Program-made: the position numbers and the translations under genes
Part shown: piece by piece, positions 22,515 to 35,767 of the stretch
Layout of the letters: each line of letters opens with the position of its first letter
Position numbering within the stretch: the stretch's first letter is position 1
Origin: Muricea muricata
Lineage: Eukaryota; Cnidaria; Anthozoa; Malacalcyonacea; Plexauridae
Direction of reading: 5' to 3'
NCBI GenBank assembly: GCA_963855995.1
Contig: OY979731.1
Coordinates: forward strand, 5,054,942-5,118,941
Length of the DNA: 64,000 bases
The notes under the pieces: model-generated
The model's database searches: none
What the model was told of the DNA's origin: nothing
What the model saw: the letters and a program-made list of their open reading frames with translations, nothing else

Positions 22515-25500
22515 TTGCAGAACTTAGCAAGTCAAGAATCCTGTTTACGGCGGTCAAACCATCGAGATGACCGAAACAACATGTTGAAATGTGAAACCTA
22601 TAACTTGCTTGTAAACTCAAAAGAAACGACCTTAGAACCATCAAAATCGCGTTTTAAGCGTGCTAAAAGCGATTTGAGCGTAAAAACATGCTCAAATCAC
22701 CAACAACAAATTGCCGTCTTAAATCGATAACTGCGACGTTTTAGAGCTTAAAATGATGTTTTCAGTGCTAAAGTGAATGAGTTGAGCGCAATGATGTACT
22801 GCAATCACAGAACTAAAAGAGACCTTCTAAATGGATATTGCAGAACTTAGCAAGTCCGGAATCATGTTTACGGCGCTCAAACCATCGAGATGACCGAAAC
22901 AACATGTTGAAATGTGAAACCTATAACTTGCTTGTACACTGAAAAGAAACGACCTTAGAACCATCAAAATCGCGTTTTAAGCGTTCTAGAAGTAATTTTA
23001 GCGTGAAAACATGCTCAAATCACCAACTAAAAATTGCTGTCTTAAATCGATCACGGCAACGTTTTACAGCTTAAAATGCGGTTTTCAGTGCTAAAGTGAA
23101 CGAGTTGAGCGCAATGATGTACTGCAATCACGGATCTAAAAGAGACCTTCTAAATGGATATTGCAGAACTTAGCAAGTCGAGAATCATGTTTACGGCGGT
23201 CAAACCATCGAGATGACCGAAACAACATGTTGAAATGTGAAACCTATAACTTGCTTGTAAACTCAAAAGAAACGACCTTAGAACCATCAAAATCGCGTTT
23301 TAAGCGTGCTAAAAGCGATTTGAGCGTAAAAACATGCTCAAATCACCAACAAAAAATTGCCGTCTTAAATCGATAACGGCGACGTTTTAGAGCTTAAAAT
23401 GATGTTTTCAGTGCTAAAGTGAATGAGTTGAGCGCAATGATGTACTGCAATCACGGATCTAAAAGAGACCTTCTAAATGGATATTGCAGAACTTAGCAAG
23501 TCGAGAATCATGTTTACGGCGCTCAAACCATCGAGATGACCGAAACAACATGTTGAAATGACAAATCTATAACTTGCTTGTAAACTTAAAAGAAACGACC
23601 TTAGAACCATCAAAATTGCGTTTTAAGCGTTCTAGAAGCGATTTGAGCGTGAAAACATGCTCAAATCACCAACTAAAAATTGCCGTTTTAAATCGACCAT
23701 GGCGACGTTTTAGAGCTTAAAATGGTGTTTTTAGTGCTAGAGTTAACGAGTTGAGCGCAATGATGTACTGCAATCACGGACCTAAAAGAGACCTTCTAAA
23801 TGGAATTTGCAGAACTTAGCAAGTCGGGAATCATGTTTTCGGCGCTAAAACCATCGAGATGAGCGAAATAACATGTTGAAATGTGAAACCTATAACTTGC
23901 TTGTACACTGAAAAGAAACGACCTTAGAACCATCAAAATCGCGTTTTAAGCGTTCTAGAAGTAATTTTAGCGTGAAAACATGCTCAAATCACCAACTAAA
24001 AATTGCTGTCTTAAATCGATCACGGCGACGTTTTACAGCTTAAAATGCGGTTTTCAGTGCTAAAGTGAACGAGTTGAGCGCAATGATGTACTGCAATCAC
24101 GTATCTAAAAGAGACCTTCTAAATGGATATTGCAGAACTTAGCAAGTCGAGAATCATGTTTACGGCGCTCAAACCATCGAGATGACCGAAACAACATGTT
24201 AAAATGACAAATCTATAACTTGCTTGTAAACTTAAAAGAAACGACCTTAGAACCATCAAAATTGCGTTTTAAGCGTTCTAGAAGCGATTTGAGCGTGAAA
24301 ACATGCTCAAATCACCAACTAAAAATTGCCGTTTTAAATCGACCATGGCGACGTTTTAGAGCTTAAAATGGTGTTTTTAGTGCTAGAGTTAACGAGTTGA
24401 GCGCAATGATGTACTGCAATCACGGACCTAAAAGAGACCTTCTAAATGGAATTTGCAGAACTTAGCAAGTCGGGAATCATGTTTTCGGCGCTAAAACCAT
24501 CGAGATGAGCGAAATAACATGTTGAAATGAGAAACCTATAACTTGCTAGTAAACTGAAAAGAAACGATCTTAGAACCATCAAAATCGCGTTTTAAGCGTT
24601 CTAGAAGCAATTTGAGCGTGAAAACATGTTAAAATAACTAACTAAAAATTGCCGTCTTAAATCGATCACATCGACGTTTTACAGCTTGAAATGCTGTTTT
24701 CAGTGCTAAAGTGAACGAGTTGAGCGCAATGATGTACTGCAATGACGGTTCTAAAAAAAGACCTTCTAATTTGATATTGCAGAACTTAGCAAGTCCGGAA
24801 TCATGTTTTTGGCGCTCAAACCATCGAGATGACCGAAACAATATGTTGAAATGTGAAACCTATAACTTGCTTGTACACTGAAAAGAAACGACCTTAGAAC
24901 CATCAAAATCGCGTTTTAAGCGTTCTAGAAGTAATTTTAGCGTGAAAACATGCTCAAATCACCAACTAAAAATTTCTGTCTTAAATCGATCACGGCGACG
25001 TTTTACAGCTTAAAATACGGTTTTCAGTGCTAAAGTGAACGAGTTGAGCGCAATGATGTACTGCAATCACGGATCTAAAAGAGACCTTCTAAATGGATAT
25101 TGCAGAACTTAGCAAGTCGAGAATCATGTTTACGGCGGTCAAACCATCGAGATGACCGAAACAACATGTTGAAATGTGAAACCTATAACTTGCTTGTAAA
25201 CTCAAAAGAAACGACCTTAGAACCATCAAAATCGCGTTTTAAGCGTGCTAAAAGCGATTTGAGCGTAAAAACATGCTCAAATCACCAACAAAAAATTGCC
25301 ATCTTAAATCGATAACGGCGACGTTTTAGAGCTTAAAATGATGTTTTCAGTGCTAAAGTGAATGAGTTGAGCGCAATGATGTACTGCAATCACGGATCTA
25401 AAAGAGACCTTCTAAATGGATATTGCAGAACTTAGCAAGTCGGGAATCATGTTTTCGGCGCTAAAACCATCGAGATGAGCGAAATAACATGTTGAAATGA

Positions 25501-26069
25501 GAAACCTATAACTTGCTAGTAAACTGAAAATAAACGATCTTAGAACCATCAAAATCGCGTTTTAAGCGTTCTAGAAGCAATTTGAGCGTGAAAACATGTT
25601 AAAATAACTAACTAAAAATTGCCGTCTTAAATCGATCACATCGACGTTTTACAGCTTGAAATGCTGTTTTCAGTGCTAAAGTGAACGAGTTGAGCGCAAT
25701 GATGTACTGCAATGACGGTTCTAAAAAAAGACCTTCTAATTTGATATTGCAGAACTTAGCAAGTCCGGAATCATGTTTTTGGCGCTCAAACCATCGAGAT
25801 GACCGAAACAATATGTTGAAATGTGAAACCTATAACTTGCTTGTACACTGAAAAGAAACGACCTTAGAACCATCAAAATCGCGTTTTAAGCGTTCTAGAA
25901 GTAATTTTAGCGTGAAAACATGCTCAAATCACCAACTAAAAATTTCTGTCTTAAATCGATCACGGCGACGTTTTACAGCTTAAAATACGGTTTTCAGTGC
26001 TAAAGTGAACGAGTTGAGCGCAATGATGTACTGCAATCACGGATCTAAAAGAGACCTTCTAAATGGATA
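22515..26069 (+). repeat. Rearranged tetramer remnants between composite units
   Basis: Order: M1 (22515), M4 (22838), M1 (23161), M2, an M3-to-M4 hybrid (about 23,807), M2 (24,130), M3, M4, M1 (25100), M3, M4. The M1-M4 junction near 22,840 looks like a two-monomer deletion of a tetramer: its left side matches the M2 start near 2,450-2,480 and its right side matches the M4 start near 3,119. The hybrid near 23,807 begins as M3 (GCGCTAAAACC) and ends as M4 (CTTGTACACTG, TAATTTTAGCG), switching near the CAACATGTTG-equivalent palindrome. Confidence 0.82.
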
Positions 26070-26392
26070 TTGCAGAACTTAGCAAGTCGAGAATCATGTT
26101 TACGGCGGTCAAACCATCGAGATGACCGAAACAACATGTTGAAATGTGAAACCTATAACTTGCTTGTAAACTCAAAAGAAACGACCTTAGAACCATCAAA
26201 ATCGCGTTTTAAGCGTGCTAAAAGCGATTTGAGCGTAAAAACATGCTCAAATCACCAACAAAAAATTGCCGTCTTAAATCGATAACGGCGACGTTTTAGA
26301 GCTTAAAATGATGTTTTCAGTGCTAAAGTGAATGAGTTGAGCGCAATGATGTACTGCAATCACGGATCTAAAAGAGACCTTCTAAATGGATA
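24453..26392 (+). repeat. Tandem duplication of a three-monomer block (970 bp, M3-M4-M1)
   Basis: Copies at 24,453-25,422 and 25,423-26,392, with a short third start reaching about 26,537. Both share CAATATGTTG in place of the palindrome CAACATGTTG (near 24,839 and 25,809), AATTTCTGTC (near 24,972 and 25,942) and TAAAATACGG (near 25,012 and 25,982). The change AAAATAAACG occurs in the second copy and the partial third (near 25,528 and 26,498) but not in the first. This orders the events. Confidence 0.9.
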
Positions 26393-29302
26393 TTGCAGAA
26401 CTTAGCAAGTCGGGAATCATGTTTTCGGCGCTAAAACCATCGAGATGAGCGAAATAACATGTTGAAATGAGAAACCTATAACTTGCTAGTAAACTGAAAA
26501 TAAACGATCTTAGAACCATCAAAATCGCGTTTTAAGCCTTCTAGAAGCGATTTGAGCGTGAAAACATGCTCAAATCACTAACTAAAAAGTGCCGTCTTAA
26601 ATCGATCACGGCGACGTTTTACAGCTTAAAATGTGGTTTTCAGCACTAAAGTGAACGAGTTGAGCGCAATCATGTACTGCAATCACGGATCTAAAAGAGA
26701 CCTTCTAAATGGATATTTCAGAACTTAGCAAGTCGAGAATCATGTTTACGGCGCTCAAACCATCGAGATGACCGAAACAACATGTTGAAATGTGAAACCT
26801 ATAACTTGCTTGTAAACTCAAAAGAAACGACCTTAAAACCATCAAAATCGCGTTTTAAGCGCTCAAAAAGCGATTTGAGCGTAAAAACATGCTCAAATCA
26901 CCAACTAAAAATTGCTATCTTAAATCGACCACGGCGACGTTTTAGAGCTTAAAATGGTGTTTTTAGTGCTAGAACGAACGAGTTGAGCGCAATGATGTAC
27001 TGCAATCAGGGACCTAAAAGAGACCTTCTAAATGGAAATTGCAGAACTTACCAAGTCGGGAATCATGATTTCGGCGCTCAAACCATCGAGATGAATGACA
27101 CAACATGTTGAAATGAGAAACCTATAACTTTCTTGTAAACTGAAAAGAAACGATCTTAGAAGCATCAAAATCGCGTTTTAAGTATTCTAGAAGCGATTTG
27201 AGCGGGAAAACATGCTCAAATCACTAACTAAAAATTGCCGTCTTAAATCGATCACATCGACGTCTTACAGCTTGAAATGCTGTTTTCAGTGCTAAAGTGA
27301 ACGAGTTGAGCGCAATGATGTACTTTAATGACGGATCTTAAAAAAGACCTTCTAATTTGATATTGCAGAACTTAGCAAGTCGGGAATCATGTTTTCGGCG
27401 CTCAAACCATCGAGATGACCGAAACAACATGTTGAAATGTGAAACCTGTAACTTGCTTGTAAACTGAAAAGAAACGACCTTAGAACCATCAAAATCGCGT
27501 TTTAAGCGTTCTAGAAGGAATTTGAGCGTGAAAACATGCTCAAATCACCAACTTAAAATTGCCGTCTTAAATCGACCACGGCGACGTTTTAGAGCTTAAA
27601 ATGGTGTTTTTAGTCCTATAGTGAACGAGTTGAGCGCAATGATGTACTGCAATCACGGACCTAAAAGAGACCTTCTAAATGGAATTTGCAGAACTTACCA
27701 AGTCGGGAATCATGATTTCGGCGCTCAAACCATCGAGATGAATGAAAAAACATGTTGAAATGAGAAACCTATAACTTGCTTGTAAACTGAAAAGAAACGA
27801 TCTTAGAACCATCAAAATCGCGTTTTAAGCGTTCTAGAAGCAATTTGAGCGTGAAAACATGTTAAAATAACTAACTAAAAATTGCCGTCTTAAATCGATC
27901 ACATCGACGTTTTACAGCTTGAAATGCTGTTTTCAGTACTAAAGTGAACGAGTTGAGCGCAATGATGTACTTTAATGACGGATCTTAAAAAAGACCTTCT
28001 AATTTGATATTGCAGAACTTAGCAAGTCGGGAATCATGTTTTTGGCGCTCAAACCATCGAGATGACCGAAACAACATGTTGAAATGTGAAACCTATAACT
28101 TGCTTGTACACTGAAAAGAAACGACCTTAGAACCATCAAAATCGCGTTTTAAGCGTTCTAGAAGTAATTTGAGCGTGAAAACATGCTCAAATCACCAACT
28201 AAAAATTGCCGTTTTAAATCGACCACGGCGACGTTTTAGAGCTTAAAATGGTGTTTTTAGTGCTAGAGTGAATGAGTTGAGCACAATCATGTACTGTAAT
28301 CACGGACCTAAAAAAGACTTTCTAAATGGAATTTGCAGAACTTAGCAAGTCGGGAATCATGTTTTCGGCGCTCAAACCATCGAGATGAGCGAAATAACAT
28401 GTTGAAATGAGAAACCTATAACTTGCTTGTAAACTCAAAAGAAACGATCTTAGCACCATCAAAATCGCGTTTTAAACGTCCTAGGGGCGATTTGAGCGTA
28501 AAAACATGCTCATATCACCAAATAAAAATTGCCGTCTTAGATCGACTACGGCGACGTTTTAGAGCTTAAAATGGTGTTTTCAGTGCTAAAGTGAACGAGT
28601 TGAGCGCAATGATGTACTGCAATTACGGACCTAAAAGAGACCTTCTAAATGGAAATTGCAGAACTTAGCAAGTCGGGAATCATGTTTTCGGCGCTCAAAC
28701 CATCGAGATGAGCGAAACAACATGTTGAAATGAGAAACCTATAACTTGCTTGTAAACTGAAAAGAAACGATCTTAGAACCATCAAAATCGCGTTTTAAGC
28801 GTTCTAGAAGCAATTTGAGCGTGAAAACATGTTAAAATAACTAACTAAAAATTGCCGTCTTAAATCGATCACATCGACGTTTTACAGCTTGAAATGCTGT
28901 TTTCAGTGCTAAAGTGAACGAGTTGAGCGCAGTGATGTACTGCAATGACGGTTCTAAAAAAAGACCTTCTAATTTGATATTGCAGAACTTAGCAAGTCCG
29001 GAATCATGTTTTTGGCGCTCAAACCATCGAGATGACCGAAACAACATGTTGAAATGTGAAACCTATAACTTGCTTGTACACTGAAAAGAAACGACCTTAG
29101 AACCATCAAAATCGCGTTTTAAGCGTTCTAGAAGTAATTTTAGCGTGAAAACATGCTCAAATCACCAACTAAAAATTGCTGTCTTAAATCGATCACGGCG
29201 ACGTTTTACAGCTTAAAATGCGGTTTTCAGTGCTAAAGTGAACGAGTTGAGCGCAATGATGTACTGCAATCACGGATCTAAAAGAGACCTTCTAAATGGA
29301 TA
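26070..29302 (+). repeat. Composite unit with one X3-X4 dimer and a B-like insertion
   Basis: Order: M1, M3', X1, X2, X3, X4, an M4-like monomer (28,010), then two monomers with domain B features (about 28,333 and 28,656), then M4 and M1. Its 3,233-bp length equals that of the long arm in the units at 10877 and 16696, but the content differs. M2 is missing, and the second X3-X4 pair is replaced by B-like sequence, including CACAATCATGTACTG near 28,282, CCTAGGGGCG near 28,480 and TTAGATCGAC near 28,537. Confidence 0.82.
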
Positions 29303-32300
29303 TTGCAGAACTTAGCAAGTCGAGAATCATGTTTACGGCGGTCAAACCATCGAGATGACCGAAACAACATGTTGAAATGTGAAACCTATAACTTGCTTGT
29401 AAACTCAAAAGAAACGACCTTAGAACCATCAAAATCGCGTTTTAAGCGTGCTAAAAGCGATTTGAGCGTAAAAACATGCTCAAATCACCAACAAAAAATT
29501 GCCGTCTTAAATCGATAACGGCGACGTTTTAGAGCTTAAAATGATGTTTTCAGTGCTAAAGTGAATGAGTTGAGCGCAATGATGTACTGCAATCACGGAT
29601 CTAAAAGAGACCTTCTAAATGGATATTGCAGAACTTAGCAAGTCGAGAATCATGTTTACGGCGCTCAAACCATCGAGATGACCGAAACAACATGTTGAAA
29701 TGACAAATCTATAACTTGCTTGTAAACTTAAAAGAAACGACCTTAGAACCATCAAAATTGCGTTTTAAGCGTTCTAGAAGCGATTTGAGCGTGAAAACAT
29801 GCTCAAATCACCAACTAAAAATTGCCGTTTTAAATCGACCATGGCGACGTTTTAGAGCTTAAAATGGTGTTTTTAGTGCTAGAGTTAACGAGTTGAGCGC
29901 AATGATGTACTGCAATCACGGACCTAAAAGAGACCTTCTAAATGGAATTTGCAGAACTTAGCAAGTCGGGAATCATGTTTTCGGCGCTAAAACCATCGAG
30001 ATGAGCGAAATAACATGTTGAAATGAGAAACCTATAACTTGCTAGTAAACTGAAAAGAAACGATCTTAGAAATATCAAAATCGCGTTTTAAGCCTTCTAG
30101 AAGCGATTTGAGCGTGAAAACATGCTCAAATCACTAACTAAAAAGTGCCGTCTTAAATCGATCACGGCGACGTTTTACAGCTTAAAATGTGGTTTTCAGC
30201 ACTAAAGTGAACGAGTTGAGCGCAATCATGTACTGCAATCACGGATCTAAAAGAGACCTTCTAAATGGATATTTCAGAACTTAGCAAGTCGAGAATCATG
30301 TTTACGGCGCTCAAACCATCGAGATGACCGAAACAACATGTTGAAATGTGAAACCTATAACTTGCTTGTAAACTCAAAAGAAACGACCTTAAAACCATCA
30401 AAATCGCGTTTTAAGCGCTCAAAAAGCGATTTGAGCGTAAAAACATGCTCAAATCACCAACTAAAAATTGCTATCTTAAATCGACCACGGCGACGTTTTA
30501 GAGCTTAAAATGGTGTTTTTAGTGCTAGAACGAACGAGTTGAGCGCAATGATGTACTGCAATCAGGGACCTAAAAGAGACCTTCTAAATGGAAATTGCAG
30601 AACTTACCAAGTCGGGAATCATGATTTCGGCGCTCAAACCATCGAGATGAATGACACAACATGTTGAAATGAGAAACCTATAACTTTCTTGTAAACTGAA
30701 AAGAAACGATCTTAGAAGCATCAAAATCGCGTTTTAAGTATTCTAGAAGCGATTTGAGCGGGAAAACATGCTCAAATCACTAACTAAAAATTTCCGTCTT
30801 AAATCGATCACATCGACGTCTTACAGCTTGAAATGCTGTTTTCAGTGCTAAAGTGAACGAGTTGAGCGCAATGATGTACTTTAATGACGGATCTTAAAAA
30901 AGACCTTCTAATTTGATATTGCAGAACTTAGCAAGTCGGGAATCATGTTTTCGGCGCTCAAACCATCGAGATGACCGAAACAACATGTTGAAATGTGAAA
31001 CCTATAACTTGCTTGTAAACTGAAAAGAAACGACCTTAGAACCATCAAAATCGCGTTTTAAGCGTTCTAGAAGGAATTTGAGCGTGAAAAAATGCTCAAA
31101 TCACCAACTTAAAATTGCCGTCTTAAATCGACCACAGCGACGTTTTAGAGCTTAAAATGGTGTTTTTAGTCCTATAGTGAACGAGTTGAGCGCAATGATG
31201 TACTGCAATCACGGACCTAAAAGAGACCTTCTAAATGGAATTTGCAGAACTTACCAAGTCGGGAATCATGATTTCGGCGCTCAAACCATCGAGATGAATG
31301 AAAAAACATGTTGAAATGAGAAACCTATAACTTGCTTGTAAACTGAAAAGAAACGATCTTAGAACCATCAAAATCGCGTTTTAAGCGTTCTAGAAGCAAT
31401 TTGAGCGTGAAAACATGTTAAAATAACTAACTAAAAATTGCCGTCTTAAATCGATCACATCGACGTTTTACAGCTTGAAATGCTGTTTTCAGTGCTAAAG
31501 TGAACGAGTTGAGCGCAATGATGTACTGCAATGACGGTTCTAAAAAAAGACCTTCTAATTTGATATTGCAGAACTTAGCAAGTCCGGAATCATGTTTTTG
31601 GCGCTCAAACCATCGAGATGACCGAAACAACATGTTGAAATGTGAAACCTATAACTTGCTTGTACACTGAAAAGAAACGACCTTAGAACCATCAAAATCG
31701 CGTTTTAAGCGTTCTAGAAGTAATTTTAGCGTGAAAACATGCTCAAATCACCAACTAAAAATTGCTGTCTTAAATCGATCACGGCGACGTTTTACAGCTT
31801 AAAATGCGGTTTTCAGTGCTAAAGTGAACGAGTTGAGCGCAATGATGTACTGCAATCACGGATCTAAAAGAGACCTTCTAAATGGATATTGCAGAACTTA
31901 GCAAGTCGAGAATCATGTTTACGGCGGTCAAACCATCGAGATGACCGAAACAACATGTTGAAATGTGAAACCTATAACTTGCTTGTAAACTCAAAAGAAA
32001 CGACCTTAGAACCATCAAAATCGCGTTTTAAGCGTGCTAAAAGCGATTTGAGCGTAAAAACATGCTCAAATCACCAACAAAAAATTGCCGTCTTAAATCG
32101 ATAACGGCGACGTTTTAGAGCTTAAAATGATGTTTTCAGTGCTACAGTGAATGAGTTGAGCGCAATGATGTACTGCAATCACGGATCTAAAAGAGACCTT
32201 CTAAATGGATATTGCAGAACTTAGCAAGTCGAGAATCATGTTTACGGCGCTCAAACCATCGAGATGACCGAAACAACATGTTGAAATGACAAATCTATAA

Positions 32301-35300
32301 CTTGCTTGTAAACTTAAAAGAAACGACCTTAGAACCATCAAAATTGCGTTTTAAGCGTTCTAGAAGCGATTTGAGCGTGAAAACATGCTCAAATCACCAA
32401 CTAAAAATTGCCGTTTTAAATCGACCAAGGCGACGTTTTAGAGCTTAAAATGGTGTTTTTAGTGCTAGAGTTAACGAGTTGAGCGCAATGATGTACTGCA
32501 ATCACGGACCTAAAAGAGACCTTCTAAATGGAATTTGCAGAACTTAGCAAGTCGGGAATCATGTTTTCGGCGCTAAAACCATCGAGATGAGCGAAATAAC
32601 ATGTTGAAATGAGAAACCTATAACTTGCTAGTAAACTGAAAAGAAACGATCTTAGAACCATCAAAATCGCGTTTTAAGCGTTCTAGAAGCAATTTGAGCG
32701 TGAAAACATGTTAAAATAACTAACTAAAAATTGCCGTCTTAAATCGATCACATCGACGTTTTACAGCTTGAAATGCTGTTTTCAGTGCTAAAGTGAACGA
32801 GTTGAGCGCAATGATGTACTGCAATGACGGTTCTAAAAAAAGACCTTCTAATTTGATATTGCAGCACTTAGCAAGTCCGGAATCATGTTTTTGGCGCTCA
32901 AACCATCGAGATGACCGAAACAACATGTTGAAATGTGAAACCTATAACTTGCTTGTACACTGAAAAGAAACGACCTTAGAACCATCAAAATCGCGTTTTA
33001 AGCGTTCTAGAAGTAATTTTAGCGTGAAAACATGCTCAAATCACCAACTAAAAATTGCTGTCTTAAATCGATCACGGCAACGTTTTACAGCTTAAAATGC
33101 GGTTTTCAGTGCTAAAGTGAACGAGTTGAGCGCAATGATGTACTGCAATCACGGATCTAAAAGAGACCTTCTAAATGGATATTGCAGAACTTAGCAAGTC
33201 GAGAATCATGTTTACGGCGGTCAAACCATCGAGATGACCGAAACAACATGTTGAAATGTGAAACCTATAACTTGCTTGTAAACTCAAAAGAAACGACCTT
33301 AGAACCATCAAAATCGCGTTTTAAGCGTGCTAAAAGCGATTTGAGCGTAAAAACATGCTCAAATCACCAACAAAAAATTGCCGTCTTAAATCGATAACGG
33401 CGACGTTTTAGAGCTTAAAATGATGTTTTCAGTGCTAAAGTGAATGAGTTGAGCGCAATGATGTACTGCAATCACGGATCTAAAAGAGACCTTCTAAATG
33501 GATATTGCAGAACTTAGCAAGTCGAGAATCATGTTTACGGCGCTCAAACCATCGAGATGACCGAAACAACATGTTGAAATGACAAATCTATAACTTGCTT
33601 GTAAACTTAAAAGAAACGACCTTAGAACCATCAAAATTGCGTTTTAAGCGTTCTAGAAGCGATTTGAGCGTGAAAACATGCTCAAATCACCAACTAAAAA
33701 TTGCCGTTTTAAATCGACCATGGCGACGTTTTAGAGCTTAAAATGGTGTTTTTAGTGCTAGAGTTAACGAGTTGAGCGCAATGATGTACTGCAATCACGG
33801 ACCTAAAAGAGACCTTCTAAATGGAATTTGCAGAACTTAGCAAGTCGGGAATCACGTTTTCGGCGCTAAAACCATCGAGATGAGCGAAATAACATGTTGA
33901 AATGAGAAACCTATAACTTGCTAGTAAACTGAAAAGAAACGATCTTAGAACCATCAAAATCGCGTTTTAAGCGTTCTAGAAGCAATTTGAGCGTGAAAAC
34001 ATGTTAAAATAACTAACTAAAAATTGCCGTCTTAAATCGATCACATCGACGTTTTAGAGCTTAAAATGCTGTTTTCAGTGCTAAAGTGGACGAGTTGAGC
34101 GCAATGATGTACTGCAATGACGGTTCTAAAAAAAGACCTTCTAATTTGATATTGTAGAACTTAGCAAGTCCGGAATCATGTTTTTGGCGCTCAAACCATC
34201 GAGATGACCGAAACAACATGTTGAAATGTGAAACCTATAACTTGCTTGTACACTGAAAAGAAACGACCTTAGAACCATAAAAATCGCGTTTTAAGCGTTC
34301 TAGAAGTAATTTTAGCGTGAAAACATGCTCAAATCACCAACTAAAAATTGCTGTCTTAAATCGATCACGGCGACGTTTTACAGCTTAAAATGCGGTTTTC
34401 AGTGCTAAAGTGAACGAGTTGAGCGCAATGATGTACTGCAATCACGTATCTAAAAGAGACCTTCTAAATGGATATTGCAGAACTTAGCAAGTCGAGAATC
34501 ATGTTTACGGCGGTCAAACCATCGAGATGACCGAAACAACATGTTGAAATGTGAAACCTATAACTTGCTTGTAAACTCAAAAGAAACGACCTTAGAACCA
34601 TCAAAATCGCGTTTTAAGCGTGCTAAAAGCGATTTGAGCGTAAAAACATGCTCAAATCACCAACAAAAAATTGCCGTCTTAAATCGATAACGGCGACGTT
34701 TTAAAGCTTAAAATGATGTTTTCAGTGCTAAAGTGAATGAGTTGAGCGCAATGATGTACTGCAATCACGGATCTAAAAGAGACCTTCTAAATGGATATTG
34801 CAGAACTTAGCAAGTCGGAAATCATGTTTTCGGCGCTAAAACCATCGAGATGAGCGAAATAACATGTTGAAATGAGAAACCTATAACTTGCTAGTAAACT
34901 GAAAAGAAACGATGTTAGAACCATCAAAATCGCGTTTTAAGCCTTCTAGAAGCGATTTGAGCGTGAAAACATGCTCAAATCACTAACTAAAAAGTGCCGT
35001 CTTAAATCGATCACGGCGACGTTTTACAGCTTAAAATGTGGTTTTCAGCACTAAAGTGAACGAGTTGAGCGCAATCATGTACTGCAATCACGGATCTAAA
35101 AGAGACCTTCTAAATGGATATTTCAGAACTTAGCAAGTCGAGAATCATGTTTACGGCGCTCAAACCATCGAGATGAGCGAAATAACATGTTGAAATGAGA
35201 AACCTATAACTTGCTAGTAAACTGAAAAGAAACGATCTTAGAACCATCAAAATCGCGTTTTAAGCGTTCTAGAAGCAATTTGAGCGTGAAAACGTGTTAA

Positions 35301-35767
35301 AATAACTAACTAAAAATTGCCGTCTTAAATCGATCACATCGACGTTTTACAGCTTGAAATGCTGCTTTCAGTGCTAAAGTGAACGAGTTGAGCGCAATGA
35401 TGTACTGCAATGACGGTTCTAAAAAAAGACCTTCTAATTTGATATTGCAGAACTTAGCAAGTCCGGAATCATGTTTTTGGCGCTCAAACCATCGAGATGA
35501 CCGAAACAACATGTTGAAATGTGAAACCTATAACTTGCTTGTACACTGAAAAGAAACGACCTTAGAACCATCAAAATCGCGTTTTAAGCGTTCTAGAAGT
35601 AATTTTAGCGTGAAAACATGCTCAAATCACCAACTAAAAATTGCTGTCTTAAATCGATCACGGCGACGTTTTACAGCTTAAAATGCGGTTTTCAGTGCTA
35701 AAGTGAACGAGTTGAGCGCAATGATGTACTGCAATCACGTATCTAAAAGAGACCTTCTAAATGGATA
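29303..35767 (+). repeat. Composite HOR with one X3-X4 dimer and three tetramers (6,465 bp)
   Basis: Order: M1 M2 M3' X1 X2 X3 X4 M4, then tetramers at 31889, 33182 and 34475. It has one X3-X4 pair where the units at 10877 and 16696 have two. The M3' carries CTTAGAAATATC. Private markers include GCTACAGTG near 32,141, GCAGCACTTAG near 32,862, AAGTGGACGAG near 34,085 and ATTGTAGAAC near 34,151. All four recur about 7,759 bp downstream in the next unit. Confidence 0.88.
34475..35767 (+). repeat. Mosaic tetramer of normal length
   Basis: This unit is 1,293 bp like the regular tetramers but reads M1, M3' (GCCTTCTAGAAGCG), an X1 start that becomes M3, then M4. The X1-to-M3 switch lies near 35,155-35,185, where GGCGCTCAAACC is followed by GAGCGAAATAAC. 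The length is kept although the internal order is not M1-M2-M3-M4, so exchange happened in register by whole monomers. Confidence 0.8.
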
